Below are positions 18,801-29,690 of a DNA stretch of 64,000 nucleotides, one piece after another. The notes below the pieces were generated by a model. The model was not told the origin of the DNA. It worked only from the letters and a program-made list of their open reading frames with translations, and searched no databases. Source of the stretch: Beggiatoa alba B18LD (GTDB lineage Bacteria; Pseudomonadota; Gammaproteobacteria; Beggiatoales; Beggiatoaceae); NCBI RefSeq assembly GCF_000245015.1, contig NZ_JH600070.1, positions 3,269,252-3,333,251 of the forward strand, written 5' to 3'. Numbering within the stretch: position 1 is the stretch's first letter; every line of letters starts with the position of its first letter. The translations under genes were made by a program, and so were the position numbers.

Positions 18801-18891
18801 CCCATTCATCGGTAGTTGTTGTTGCAAAGGTATTATTGAGATAAAACAGGGTAATAGATAGAGAAAGTATTATCTTTTTTAGACGAGACAT
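15880..18891 (-). CDS. membrane-anchored NACHT-family NTPase with degenerate FGE-like domain
   Basis: A 1003-residue protein. A signal-like N-terminus (about residues 7-23) and a transmembrane helix (about 50-68) come first. A NACHT NTPase follows: Walker A GSPGCGKTT from G183 to T191 with K189, Walker B LLDGLDEVGD with D284, D287 and E288, and FIITARPHGY downstream. A helical region with HLTFQEYLAS near 510-520 is typical of NACHT proteins. About residues 640-720 resemble a formylglycine-generating-enzyme-like domain (ISNAEYQLFLDDTR, DADAFCTWLTNK, YRLPTPLEA), without an obvious catalytic Cys pair. The C-terminal 250 residues are of unknown fold. Bacterial NACHT proteins include antiphage defence NTPases. 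It faces the UvrA-like gene and lies upstream of rhomboid on the same strand. Defence is a hypothesis. Confidence 0.8.
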   Translation of the reverse strand: MSRLKKIILSLSITLFYLNNTFATTTTDEWEKEASGFVETLQKFLEWFIDKPLYAIITLFLVGLVLIRKKLEERFSGLFDKAIDGFFGLFGKLFAHFNFETRYCRDILYKHRVFNVRGLRVMGTFTLELDKVFVELRIAPSSNPNQANVDPLSNKELAGNRPIWDFIQHGDKQHTRLVLAVLGSPGCGKTTLLQHIALTLAQHRQQYYRLSHRIPLILAFRNHIEDILQEATDATKPLSLENSPTLAELAYKHFNNPKKYPDLNPPADWFDRQLKNGLCIILLDGLDEVGDVTQRIKIAQWLDAQIQNYPRCHFIITARPHGYRSAPLQHANILEVQPFNMEQVRSFVHAWYLANEIISFGKEDAGVKQKAQQEAEDLLTRLHKIPALSALTVNPLLLTMIAMVHRYRGQLPGRRVELYAEICDVFLGHWRQSIGIHDNLTAAQKRVALQPLAAYMMNKNIRDISTQEALEIINKPLKRVGLTDDNVNRFLPDIQESSGLVLEKEHNTWHFAHLTFQEYLASAYLLERKDNIKWENFVHRSWWQETLRLYVAQGDATPVVKACLENASLAAMTLAAHCLEEARELEEDTRNAVIHKVLGNLDANNIEQRELAAEVRMSQRLNTLQRIDDDIEIDLHFISNAEYQLFLDDTRQQGKFHQPDHWQQPRFPQGQAQQAIAGTQGKDADAFCTWLTNKRGGGVAYRLPTPLEAQSHPALNTGLATWCKQNNHYQLQWNSNTNEQILAQRLQRLSDLPLTLHFDRIQEQCKALSHEIDLSRARSKASTTSREPRHYRLTEPAEHPVLKALLLALEYTELPNSALEIARFPRLASVLEFIFDRTRHLHDTSILTQNRAQRLDSKEIHDKHTYLEYEYYNAIPPNLQTQAQQLLLTMQAVTDPEQQRVGVLLADLLDCATAQTPATVRQAWRTYCLHLAEYTWRGYELLENQLSPKSWQRLLKKKDNQEQLFGREVVLHLYWFLRITLARETGELSAWEGIRIVRERKAF

Positions 18892-18959
18892 AAGAAAATC
18901 CGTGAATGTAGTAGATATTTTTATATTCAGTAGTCAATTATCGTGTTTTTTAAATAGGG

Positions 18960-19547
18960 TTATTTTGTCCCTGTGTTTTTTGTGATGTGTAGCAAACTTA
19001 AGACAAGTAGCACGCCAATAAAAGCCCCACCTAAATGAGCAACACGGTTAATACCATCAGCTTGCCCTAGTTGTTGGGTTTCTTGAATCACTTGTATTAA
19101 TACGAATTGTCCTAAAATTAAAACTTCTAAGAGTCTGCGCCAGTCCCAGCTTAAGCGTATTAAAACGCTGACAGAAAATAAACCAAAAACAGCCCCTGAT
19201 GCGCCTAAAGAGCTGAAATAGCCTGATTGTAATAGCCAGCTCATGATGTTTGCTCCAATCCCACAAATTAAATAGCTAATAACTACACCGCTAGCCCCTT
19301 CTTGTTCTTCAATTAATTTGCCAAATAAGTAGAGGAAAAAGAGATTTCCTGATAAGTGTTGCCAACTTGCATGGCAAAAGAGGGAAGTGACAAATTGATA
19401 CCATTCGGGATGATGGTGATTTAAATATAAGCGTTCTAAGGGGAGTTGTAAGATATGGTCTAGGATATAAAATCCTAAATTGATAATAATAAGGGTAAAA
19501 ACGCCGTTGTAACGTTGTTGGGGTTGTAAGGCAATGTTGTCTAACAT
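18960..19547 (-). CDS. rhomboid-family intramembrane serine protease
   Basis: A 195-residue protein with about six transmembrane helices. The catalytic Ser is S117 in GASGAVFG, the catalytic His is H171 in RVAHLGGAF, and the L1-region segment HASWQHLSGNLFFLYLFG carries the conserved His/Asn residues. It therefore looks like an active, single-domain bacterial rhomboid, cleaving transmembrane helices in the inner membrane. AAGGAA lies about 6-7 bases upstream of the start. It is upstream of the NACHT gene on the same strand, 68 bases away, and divergent from ppc. The substrate is unknown. Confidence 0.88.
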   Translation of the reverse strand: MLDNIALQPQQRYNGVFTLIIINLGFYILDHILQLPLERLYLNHHHPEWYQFVTSLFCHASWQHLSGNLFFLYLFGKLIEEQEGASGVVISYLICGIGANIMSWLLQSGYFSSLGASGAVFGLFSVSVLIRLSWDWRRLLEVLILGQFVLIQVIQETQQLGQADGINRVAHLGGAFIGVLLVLSLLHITKNTGTK

Positions 19548-19829
19548 GGGAAAATTCCTTGTTTACTTTTTAAAATTGTTTTCATGGCAATTGTTTAGTT
19601 AATTCATTAGTAACATTGTGGAAATTCGCAGATAAGCACTTGCACCTTCAGACAAAGCTATTCAGAATAAACCTTATCACCTTTAGCACGAAAGAATAAG
19701 CGATAACGGACGGTTAAAGGACTGATACCTGTTTATCCAACAGGACAGCAGGACCTAACTTTCACCTAATAAGTTAAGTTTATCATCTGTTTACCCCTAC
19801 AGATATCTACCAAAATAAGGATTTAGGCT

Positions 19830-22646
19830 ATGAAGACCCTCGTAAAAGATAAACCCCTGCGGCGGCGTGTAAAGTTATTCGGTAAGTTGGTGGGGAAGGT
19901 CTTACGCGCTCGTGCCCATGGGCAAGTTTATGCAACAGTGGAGGAGTTACGAAAAGGTTATATTCAACTGCGCAAAACGCCTGATGCCACGAAACAGCAT
20001 AAATTAGAGCGAATGATTACTTTATTGTCTCCCGAAGTGTTATCGGAAGTCATTCGTGCGTTTAATATTTATTTCAGTTTAACCAATATTGCCGATGAAC
20101 TTTTTAAACATCAACGCCGTCGTGAGCAGGTGCATAAAGGCGGGGCATTGTGGGAAGAGTCATTTGATGCCACTTTTCGTGAGTTAATCAAGGCAGGTTT
20201 ATCCCCGCAGGAAATTCAGGCATTATTTGATAATTTACTTTATATTCCAGTTTTTACCGCACATCCAACAGAAATACGTCGCCGTACATTGATGTTAGCA
20301 TTGCGACGGGTTTTCTTAGCCGCAGAAAAAATTGATCAACGTGGATTGAGTTGGGTGGAACAGGCTGAATTAGAGGCAGCATTAGAGGCGGAATTACATA
20401 TTTTATGGAAAACGGATGAAGTTCGCTTGCGTCAAATGCATGTCGAGGATGAAATCAGTAACGGCTTGAATTATTTTCGTGAAAGTTTATTTACAGCAGT
20501 CCCTTTAGCTTATCGTGCAGCAGAAAGAACAATTCGACGTTTATATAATGATTCAACCCAAACACCCATTATTGTGCCAAGTTTTTTACGGTTTGGCTCG
20601 TGGATTGGGGGGGATAGAGATGGTAATCCGTTTGTTAAGCCTGCAACAACGATTAAAGCATTACGATTACAAAAAGTTGAGATTTTACGAGAATATGAGC
20701 ATCGCTTGTTTGAATTAAGCGATATTGTGACTCATTCAAAAACCTTTTGTCAGCCGACTGAGGAGTTGTTACAAAGCATTGAGCGTGATGCTGATTTACT
20801 TACTCATAATGGATTATATGCTTATAACGAGCATATTTTTGAAATTTACCGCCGTAAATTGTTAATGATGCATACTCGTATCAAAAATAATTTAGAAGCA
20901 ACAGAAGCCCGTTTAAACAATACATTAACGGGAATGATGATTGCGGATAAGGAGCGGATTGGTTATACCCACGAGGAAGAATTTTTAGCCGATTTACGGT
21001 TGATTTATAAGTCTTTATTAAGCCATGATGATCAGGCTGTTGCGGATGGTTCATTTAAAGATTTAATTCGTTTAGTAGAAACCTTCGGTTTTTATTTGAT
21101 GAAGTTAGATATTCGTCAAGAATCAACACGTCATAGTGATGCAGTTGCAGAATTGTTAAAGGCACAAGGCATTGACTATCAAGCCTTGAAAGAAGAAGAA
21201 CGCTTAAAGTTATTAGTGCAATGGTTACAGGCAGAACAATCTTTATTGTCACCCGCAGCGCAATGGTCTGAGTTAACAGCTGAAACCTTGGCAGTCTTCC
21301 AAATTATGCATGACATGCAGGAAGAAATTAGCCCGCAAGCCTTTGGTAGTTATGTTATTTCAATGACACATAGTGCAAGTCATGTGTTAGAAGTCTTGTT
21401 GCTCGCAAAACAGTATCAGCTTGTTGACCCAAAAGGGCATTATTGCCATGTGGGTGTTTCTCCGTTATTTGAAACGATTGACGATTTAAATCATATCGAA
21501 CAAGTATTAACAACGCTATTTCATCTCCCATTCTATCGTCAATTGTTACATGCTTCAGGTGACTTACAAGAAGTCATGTTGGGATATTCAGACTCATGTA
21601 AAGATGGGGGGATTGTGACTTCCTCATGGTTACTGTATGAAGCGCAGAAAAAGATCACTGTTTTAGCAGAAAAACATCATCTTGCTTGTCGTCTTTTCCA
21701 TGGACGGGGTGGTGCAGTTGGGCGGGGTGGTGGCCCTACTTATGAAGCCATTATTTCTCAGCCAGCAGGTACAGTACATGGACAAATTAAGTTTACCGAA
21801 CAAGGGGAAGTTTTAGCTTATAAGTATAGTAATCCTGAAACGGCAATGTATGAACTGACTGTTGGTGCTGCGGGATTATTAAAAGCCAGTAGTATGTTGA
21901 TGCATAAACATAAGTCTTTTGATGTTGATAGCCATTACATAGAAATTATGAATTACCTCGCCAAACAAGGCGAAAAACAATACCGTTTATTAACCGATCA
22001 TACAGAAGGATTTATGCCATTTTTCTACGATGCAACACCTGTTGCAGAAATAGGATTGATGAATATTGGCTCTCGTCCTGCCCGTCGTCGGTCTGATAAT
22101 CCTTCAAAATACTCGATTCGAGCAATTCCTTGGGTGTTTGGCTGGTCACAGGCGCGTTATACCTTGCCTGCTTGGTTTGGTTTAGGCACAGCCTTAGAGA
22201 AATTTTGCGATAAAGAGACGGATAATTTATTAAAACTACAGAAAATGTATAAAGAATTTCCGTTTTTTAAATCGTTGTTGAGTAATATTCAAATGTCTTT
22301 GTTTAAAACCGACATGGATATTGCTCGCCGTTATGCTGATTTATGTAGCGACAAACAACAAGCCACGAAAATTTTTGCCATGATTAAGGCTGAGTATGAT
22401 CGTACTGAACAATATGTGTTAAAAGTCGCTGATATTACTGATTTAGTTGAAGATAATCCTTCTTTACAACTATCAATAGAACGGCGGTTGCCTTATATCG
22501 ACCCTTTAAATGCGATACAAGTGTATTTGTTGGGACAATATCGTCAAACGACTGCACATGGTGATACTGAAGAAGCAAAGCGTTGGTTTGATCCGTTGAT
22601 TCGCTCAATTAATGCCATTTCGGCAGGAATGCGAAATACAGGCTAA
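19830..22646 (+). CDS. ppc: phosphoenolpyruvate carboxylase
   Basis: A 938-residue bacterial-type PEPC. The catalytic motifs are VFTAHPTEIRRRT in the N-terminal third, GGDRDGNPFV, LGYSDSCKDGGI and FHGRGGAVGRGGGP (the mobile loop that closes over PEP), and the C-terminus ends in MRNTG as in the family. It makes oxaloacetate from PEP and bicarbonate to refill the TCA cycle. AAGGA at 19816-19820 is a good ribosome site. A rho-independent terminator follows. The 282 bases upstream show no recognised regulator. Identification is certain. Confidence 0.98.
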   Translation: MKTLVKDKPLRRRVKLFGKLVGKVLRARAHGQVYATVEELRKGYIQLRKTPDATKQHKLERMITLLSPEVLSEVIRAFNIYFSLTNIADELFKHQRRREQVHKGGALWEESFDATFRELIKAGLSPQEIQALFDNLLYIPVFTAHPTEIRRRTLMLALRRVFLAAEKIDQRGLSWVEQAELEAALEAELHILWKTDEVRLRQMHVEDEISNGLNYFRESLFTAVPLAYRAAERTIRRLYNDSTQTPIIVPSFLRFGSWIGGDRDGNPFVKPATTIKALRLQKVEILREYEHRLFELSDIVTHSKTFCQPTEELLQSIERDADLLTHNGLYAYNEHIFEIYRRKLLMMHTRIKNNLEATEARLNNTLTGMMIADKERIGYTHEEEFLADLRLIYKSLLSHDDQAVADGSFKDLIRLVETFGFYLMKLDIRQESTRHSDAVAELLKAQGIDYQALKEEERLKLLVQWLQAEQSLLSPAAQWSELTAETLAVFQIMHDMQEEISPQAFGSYVISMTHSASHVLEVLLLAKQYQLVDPKGHYCHVGVSPLFETIDDLNHIEQVLTTLFHLPFYRQLLHASGDLQEVMLGYSDSCKDGGIVTSSWLLYEAQKKITVLAEKHHLACRLFHGRGGAVGRGGGPTYEAIISQPAGTVHGQIKFTEQGEVLAYKYSNPETAMYELTVGAAGLLKASSMLMHKHKSFDVDSHYIEIMNYLAKQGEKQYRLLTDHTEGFMPFFYDATPVAEIGLMNIGSRPARRRSDNPSKYSIRAIPWVFGWSQARYTLPAWFGLGTALEKFCDKETDNLLKLQKMYKEFPFFKSLLSNIQMSLFKTDMDIARRYADLCSDKQQATKIFAMIKAEYDRTEQYVLKVADITDLVEDNPSLQLSIERRLPYIDPLNAIQVYLLGQYRQTTAHGDTEEAKRWFDPLIRSINAISAGMRNTG

Positions 22647-22656
22647 TTTAATTTTT

Positions 22657-22682
22657 AAGGGCGAGTAAATCGCCCTTTTTTA
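22657..22682 (+). terminator. rho-independent terminator after ppc
   Basis: AAGGGCGA and TCGCCCTT pair across a GTAAA loop and are followed by a T-run, 10 bases after the ppc stop. Confidence 0.9.
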
Positions 22683-22706
22683 TGGCGCAATGACAAAAGG
22701 ATAAAT

Positions 22707-23849
22707 ATGCGTAGAGTACCTATTACACCTCGCCCTGATTGGCAAGCACGCTGTGAATCAATAGGTTTTCGTTTTCATACGATTGAATATGCCGAGGGTG
22801 CAGATCCAACTTATTGGGATGAACGGGCTTATTATGAATTCAATGCTGCTCAGATTGATACTTTAGAAGATGCTACAAACGAGCTTTATCAACGTTGTCT
22901 TGCTGCTGTTGAGTACATTATTAAAAATAATTACTTTCAACCTTTTGGACTGTCAAAAGAATATCAACAGCTTATAAAAACATCGTGGGAAAGACAAGAC
23001 TTCAGTTTATATGGACGTTTTGATTTAGCATGGGATGGCAGTGATACACCACCTAAACTACTAGAATTTAATGCAGACACACCAACAGCATTATACGAGG
23101 CAAGTGTTGTGCAATGGCATTGGCTGAATGAACAATTTCCACAAGCAGATCAATTTAATTCTATTCATGAAAAATTGATAGATGTATGGCAACAGTTTCG
23201 TTTTTATCACACAGAACAAGTCTATTTTACAGTAGTACGTGATCATCCTGAAGATGAAGGAACTGTCGACTATTTGCGTGATACAGCCTTACAAGCAGAC
23301 TTGGATATTCCATTACTATATATAGATGAGATTGGTTGGAATGGTGAATACTTCACGGATTTACAAGAACAAAGGATTCAAGCACTGTTTAAGCTGTATC
23401 CGTGGGAATGGTTAATGCGAGAACCGATTAGCCCTTATTTGCTAACAGATACAGTTTTAATGATAGAACCACCTTGGAAAATTTTACTATCCAACAAAGC
23501 AATTTTACCGATTTTATGGGAATTAAACCCGAATCACCCAAACCTTTTACCCAGTTATTTTGAACCTTCCCCATTACAAGGCACGTTTATAGAAAAACCA
23601 ACGCTTTCCCGTGAAGGTAGCAATGTTCGTTTAGTGATTGACGGGAATGTAAAACTTGAAACAACAGGAGATTATGGTACTGAAACCAAGATATATCAGA
23701 AGTATAACCCATTGAAAAACTACGAAGGTAACTACCCAGTACTAGGGACATGGATAGTAGGAGATATTGCAAGTGGTTTAGGCGTTCGCGAGGACGTGAG
23801 TCCGATAACGAAGAACTCCTCGCGTTTTGTCCCACACCTGTTTAAATAA
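22707..23849 (+). CDS. glutathionylspermidine synthase-like ATP-grasp protein (YgiC/YjfC type)
   Basis: A 380-residue ATP-grasp protein of the GSP_synth family (C-terminal synthetase domain of glutathionylspermidine synthase). FSLYGRFDLAWDG, LLEFNADTPTALYEAS, ILWELNPNHPNLLPSYFE, and near the C-terminus GDIASGLGVREDVSPITKNS followed by SRFVPHLFK are the family's recognisable blocks; E, N and R residues there bind ATP-Mg and substrates. Such YgiC-type proteins lack the amidase domain, and their exact substrate is not settled. It follows ppc by 60 bases beyond a terminator. Its last 45 codons are duplicated downstream (23895-24035). Confidence 0.85.
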   Translation: MRRVPITPRPDWQARCESIGFRFHTIEYAEGADPTYWDERAYYEFNAAQIDTLEDATNELYQRCLAAVEYIIKNNYFQPFGLSKEYQQLIKTSWERQDFSLYGRFDLAWDGSDTPPKLLEFNADTPTALYEASVVQWHWLNEQFPQADQFNSIHEKLIDVWQQFRFYHTEQVYFTVVRDHPEDEGTVDYLRDTALQADLDIPLLYIDEIGWNGEYFTDLQEQRIQALFKLYPWEWLMREPISPYLLTDTVLMIEPPWKILLSNKAILPILWELNPNHPNLLPSYFEPSPLQGTFIEKPTLSREGSNVRLVIDGNVKLETTGDYGTETKIYQKYNPLKNYEGNYPVLGTWIVGDIASGLGVREDVSPITKNSSRFVPHLFK

Positions 23850-23855
23850 ACTTCA
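23715..23855 (+). repeat. 141-bp direct repeat, copy 1 (3' end of the GSP-synthase-like gene)
   Basis: Bases 23715-23855 appear again, with no difference seen, at 23895-24035, exactly 180 bases further on. The copy includes the last 45 codons of the gene, its stop and six bases after it. Confidence 0.95.
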
Positions 23856-23885
23856 TGTCCTTGAAGAGGATATGAGAAAAAATTG

Positions 23886-24029
23886 ATGATTACCAAAAAC
23901 TACGAAGGTAACTACCCAGTACTAGGGACATGGATAGTAGGAGATATTGCAAGTGGTTTAGGCGTTCGCGAGGACGTGAGTCCGATAACGAAGAACTCCT
24001 CGCGTTTTGTCCCACACCTGTTTAAATAA
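23886..24029 (+). pseudogene. 47-codon remnant: duplicated C-terminus of the GSP-synthase-like protein
   Basis: An ATG at 23886, followed by two new codons, leads in frame into the duplicated 3' end and stops at 24027-24029. The product would be a free copy of the last ATP-grasp segment (GDIASGLGVREDVSPITKNS and onward). It lacks everything needed for activity alone, so a duplication scar is more likely than a gene. AGAGGA at 23865-23870 is a poor-distance ribosome site. Confidence 0.6.
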
Positions 24030-24035
24030 ACTTCA
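23895..24035 (+). repeat. 141-bp direct repeat, copy 2
   Basis: Second copy of 23715-23855. The two are separated by 39 unrelated bases. Copy 2 ends 18 bases before the A-run of the rRNA operon terminator. Confidence 0.95.
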
Positions 24036-24053
24036 ACACTGGGAACGCAACCC

Positions 24054-24086
24054 AAAAAAAAACCCTCTAAGAAAACTTAGAGGGTT
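24054..24086 (-). terminator. rho-independent terminator of the rRNA operon
   Basis: Read on the minus strand: AACCCTCTAAG, a short loop TTTT, CTTAGAGGGTT and then a run of T. It lies about 11 bases beyond the 5S gene. Confidence 0.9.
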
Positions 24087-24097
24087 GGTATAAGGCT

Positions 24098-24213
24098 CTT
24101 GGCGATAACCTACTTTCACATGGAGAGTATCCACACTATCATCGGCGCAGAACAGTTTCACTACCGAGTTCGGGATGGGGTCGGGTGGTTCCTATTTGCT
24201 ATGGTCGCCAAGA
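24098..24213 (-). rRNA. rrf: 5S ribosomal RNA
   Basis: About 116 bases on the minus strand with complementary ends (TTGGCGA and TCGCCAA) and the conserved ACCCGACCCCATCCCGAACT loop region. It is the last gene of the operon. End positions are approximate to a few bases. Confidence 0.93.
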
Positions 24214-24292
24214 AAAACGGTTAGGGCATATGCCCCAGAATTCGGAAAATGATGGATGTATATTGCAGTCCCAAAACATTTGGGTGTTATAT

Positions 24293-27188
<2,896 letters not shown>

Positions 27189-27254
27189 ATATAACCCCAA
27201 ATCTTCTGGGGTCATTGCTGACATGCAATATACACCTTTACATCATTTTCCATT

Positions 27255-27266
27255 TTGTTAAAGAAC
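27255..27266 (-). promoter_or_regulatory. boxA-like antitermination site in the 16S-23S spacer
   Basis: On the minus strand GTTCTTTAACAA, close to the boxA consensus TGCTCTTTAACA, lies between tRNA-Ala and 23S, the usual position of the spacer boxA. Confidence 0.6.
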
Positions 27267-27307
27267 TTAATACTTAATGCTAAATCTTTCCATTTAGCAT
27301 TAAGTAC

Positions 27308-27383
27308 TGGTGGAGCTAAGCGGGATCGAACCGCTGACCTCCTGCGTGCAAAGCAGGCGCTCTCCCAGCTGAGCTATAGCCCC
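27308..27383 (-). tRNA. tRNA-Ala (anticodon TGC)
   Basis: 76 bases on the minus strand from GGGGCTATAGCTCAG to an encoded CCA, with anticodon loop CTTTGCACG and T-loop GGTTCGATCCC. It is the standard second tRNA of the 16S-23S spacer. Confidence 0.98.
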
Positions 27384-27390
27384 TTCATCT

Positions 27391-27467
<77 letters not shown>

Positions 27468-27520
27468 AGTGTCTTTCAAATCAAGTAATTTGTGTGGATA
27501 CTTGCCTTCTCGTCACTTCT

Positions 27521-29052
<1,532 letters not shown>

Positions 29053-29156
29053 AACTCATGTTCATTCGCAAGCTTGCTCTTTTGACAGAGTTCTTGCCTA
29101 AAATACTTCGTTTGACGAGTTTTTTGGCAAGTACCCACACAAATTACTTGATTCTA

Positions 29157-29170
29157 CTTTTAAAGAGCTT
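29157..29170 (-). promoter_or_regulatory. boxA-like antitermination site in the rRNA leader
   Basis: On the minus strand GCTCTTTAAAA, near the boxA consensus, lies about 110 bases upstream of mature 16S, its usual place in the leader. Confidence 0.55.
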
Positions 29171-29269
29171 TATCATTAAGACTATCGCGCCTTAACTGAT
29201 TTGTCATATTGATTCGCTATCATGTTTACAACTTAACGTCGTTTACTGCAGCGTTTCAAGAGAGACAAC

Positions 29270-29297
29270 ATTATATACTGCTTTTTTATTCTGTCAA
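29270..29297 (-). promoter_or_regulatory. rRNA operon promoter P1
   Basis: Minus strand: -35 TTGACA at 29292-29297, -10 TATAAT at 29270-29275, spacer 16. Both hexamers are perfect sigma70 consensus. It lies about 220 bases upstream of 16S. Confidence 0.85.
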
Positions 29298-29379
29298 GCT
29301 TTTTGTTTAACTTTTTTATCAGCTTCAAACTTTCGTTTGATACGGGTTAAACAATCCTGCTTAACTTAAGAGAGCGCAT

Positions 29380-29407
29380 ATTCTACATCTTTATTCGCCC
29401 TTGTCAA
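29380..29407 (-). promoter_or_regulatory. rRNA operon promoter P2
   Basis: Minus strand: -35 TTGACA at 29402-29407, -10 TAGAAT at 29380-29385, spacer 16, followed by a GC-rich discriminator (ATGCGCTC) of the stringently controlled kind. Confidence 0.75.
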
Positions 29408-29471
29408 CTACTTTTTTAATCTCGTTGACTTTACTTATTCGCCTTCGGCTACTGCCGTTAGCAAGTCGCTC

Positions 29472-29499
29472 ATTATATATCACACAAACAACTTGTCAA
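29472..29499 (-). promoter_or_regulatory. rRNA operon promoter P3
   Basis: Minus strand: -35 TTGACA at 29494-29499, -10 TATAAT at 29472-29477, spacer 16, then GAGCGAC. Confidence 0.8.
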
Positions 29500-29609
29500 T
29501 CCTTTTTTTCCATCCGCTTTAACTTTCTCGGTCTCGCTTCGTCTTCTTACTCCGCTTAACCTCTTCACTTTCTAATTCTAACTAACTTCTGTGCTTCGGA
29601 AAGACGCGC

Positions 29610-29638
29610 ATTCTATACATCATCGTGATTCGTGTCAA
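29610..29638 (-). promoter_or_regulatory. rRNA operon promoter P4
   Basis: Minus strand: -35 TTGACA at 29633-29638, -10 TAGAAT at 29610-29615, spacer 17, then GCGCGTC discriminator. It lies just upstream of the comEC 3' end. Confidence 0.75.
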
Positions 29639-29690
29639 ATTATTTTTGAGTTTTTATGTGCCAATTTTTGATTGAGTCCCTATCTGTTTG

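Larger units (their letters stand above)
29053..29690 (-). other. rRNA operon leader and upstream region (no gene)
   Basis: This 638-base stretch between 16S and comEC has no supported coding sequence. It holds the four promoters and the leader boxA listed separately. It is AT-rich, with repeated CTTT/ACTT-type tracts between the promoters. Confidence 0.85.
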
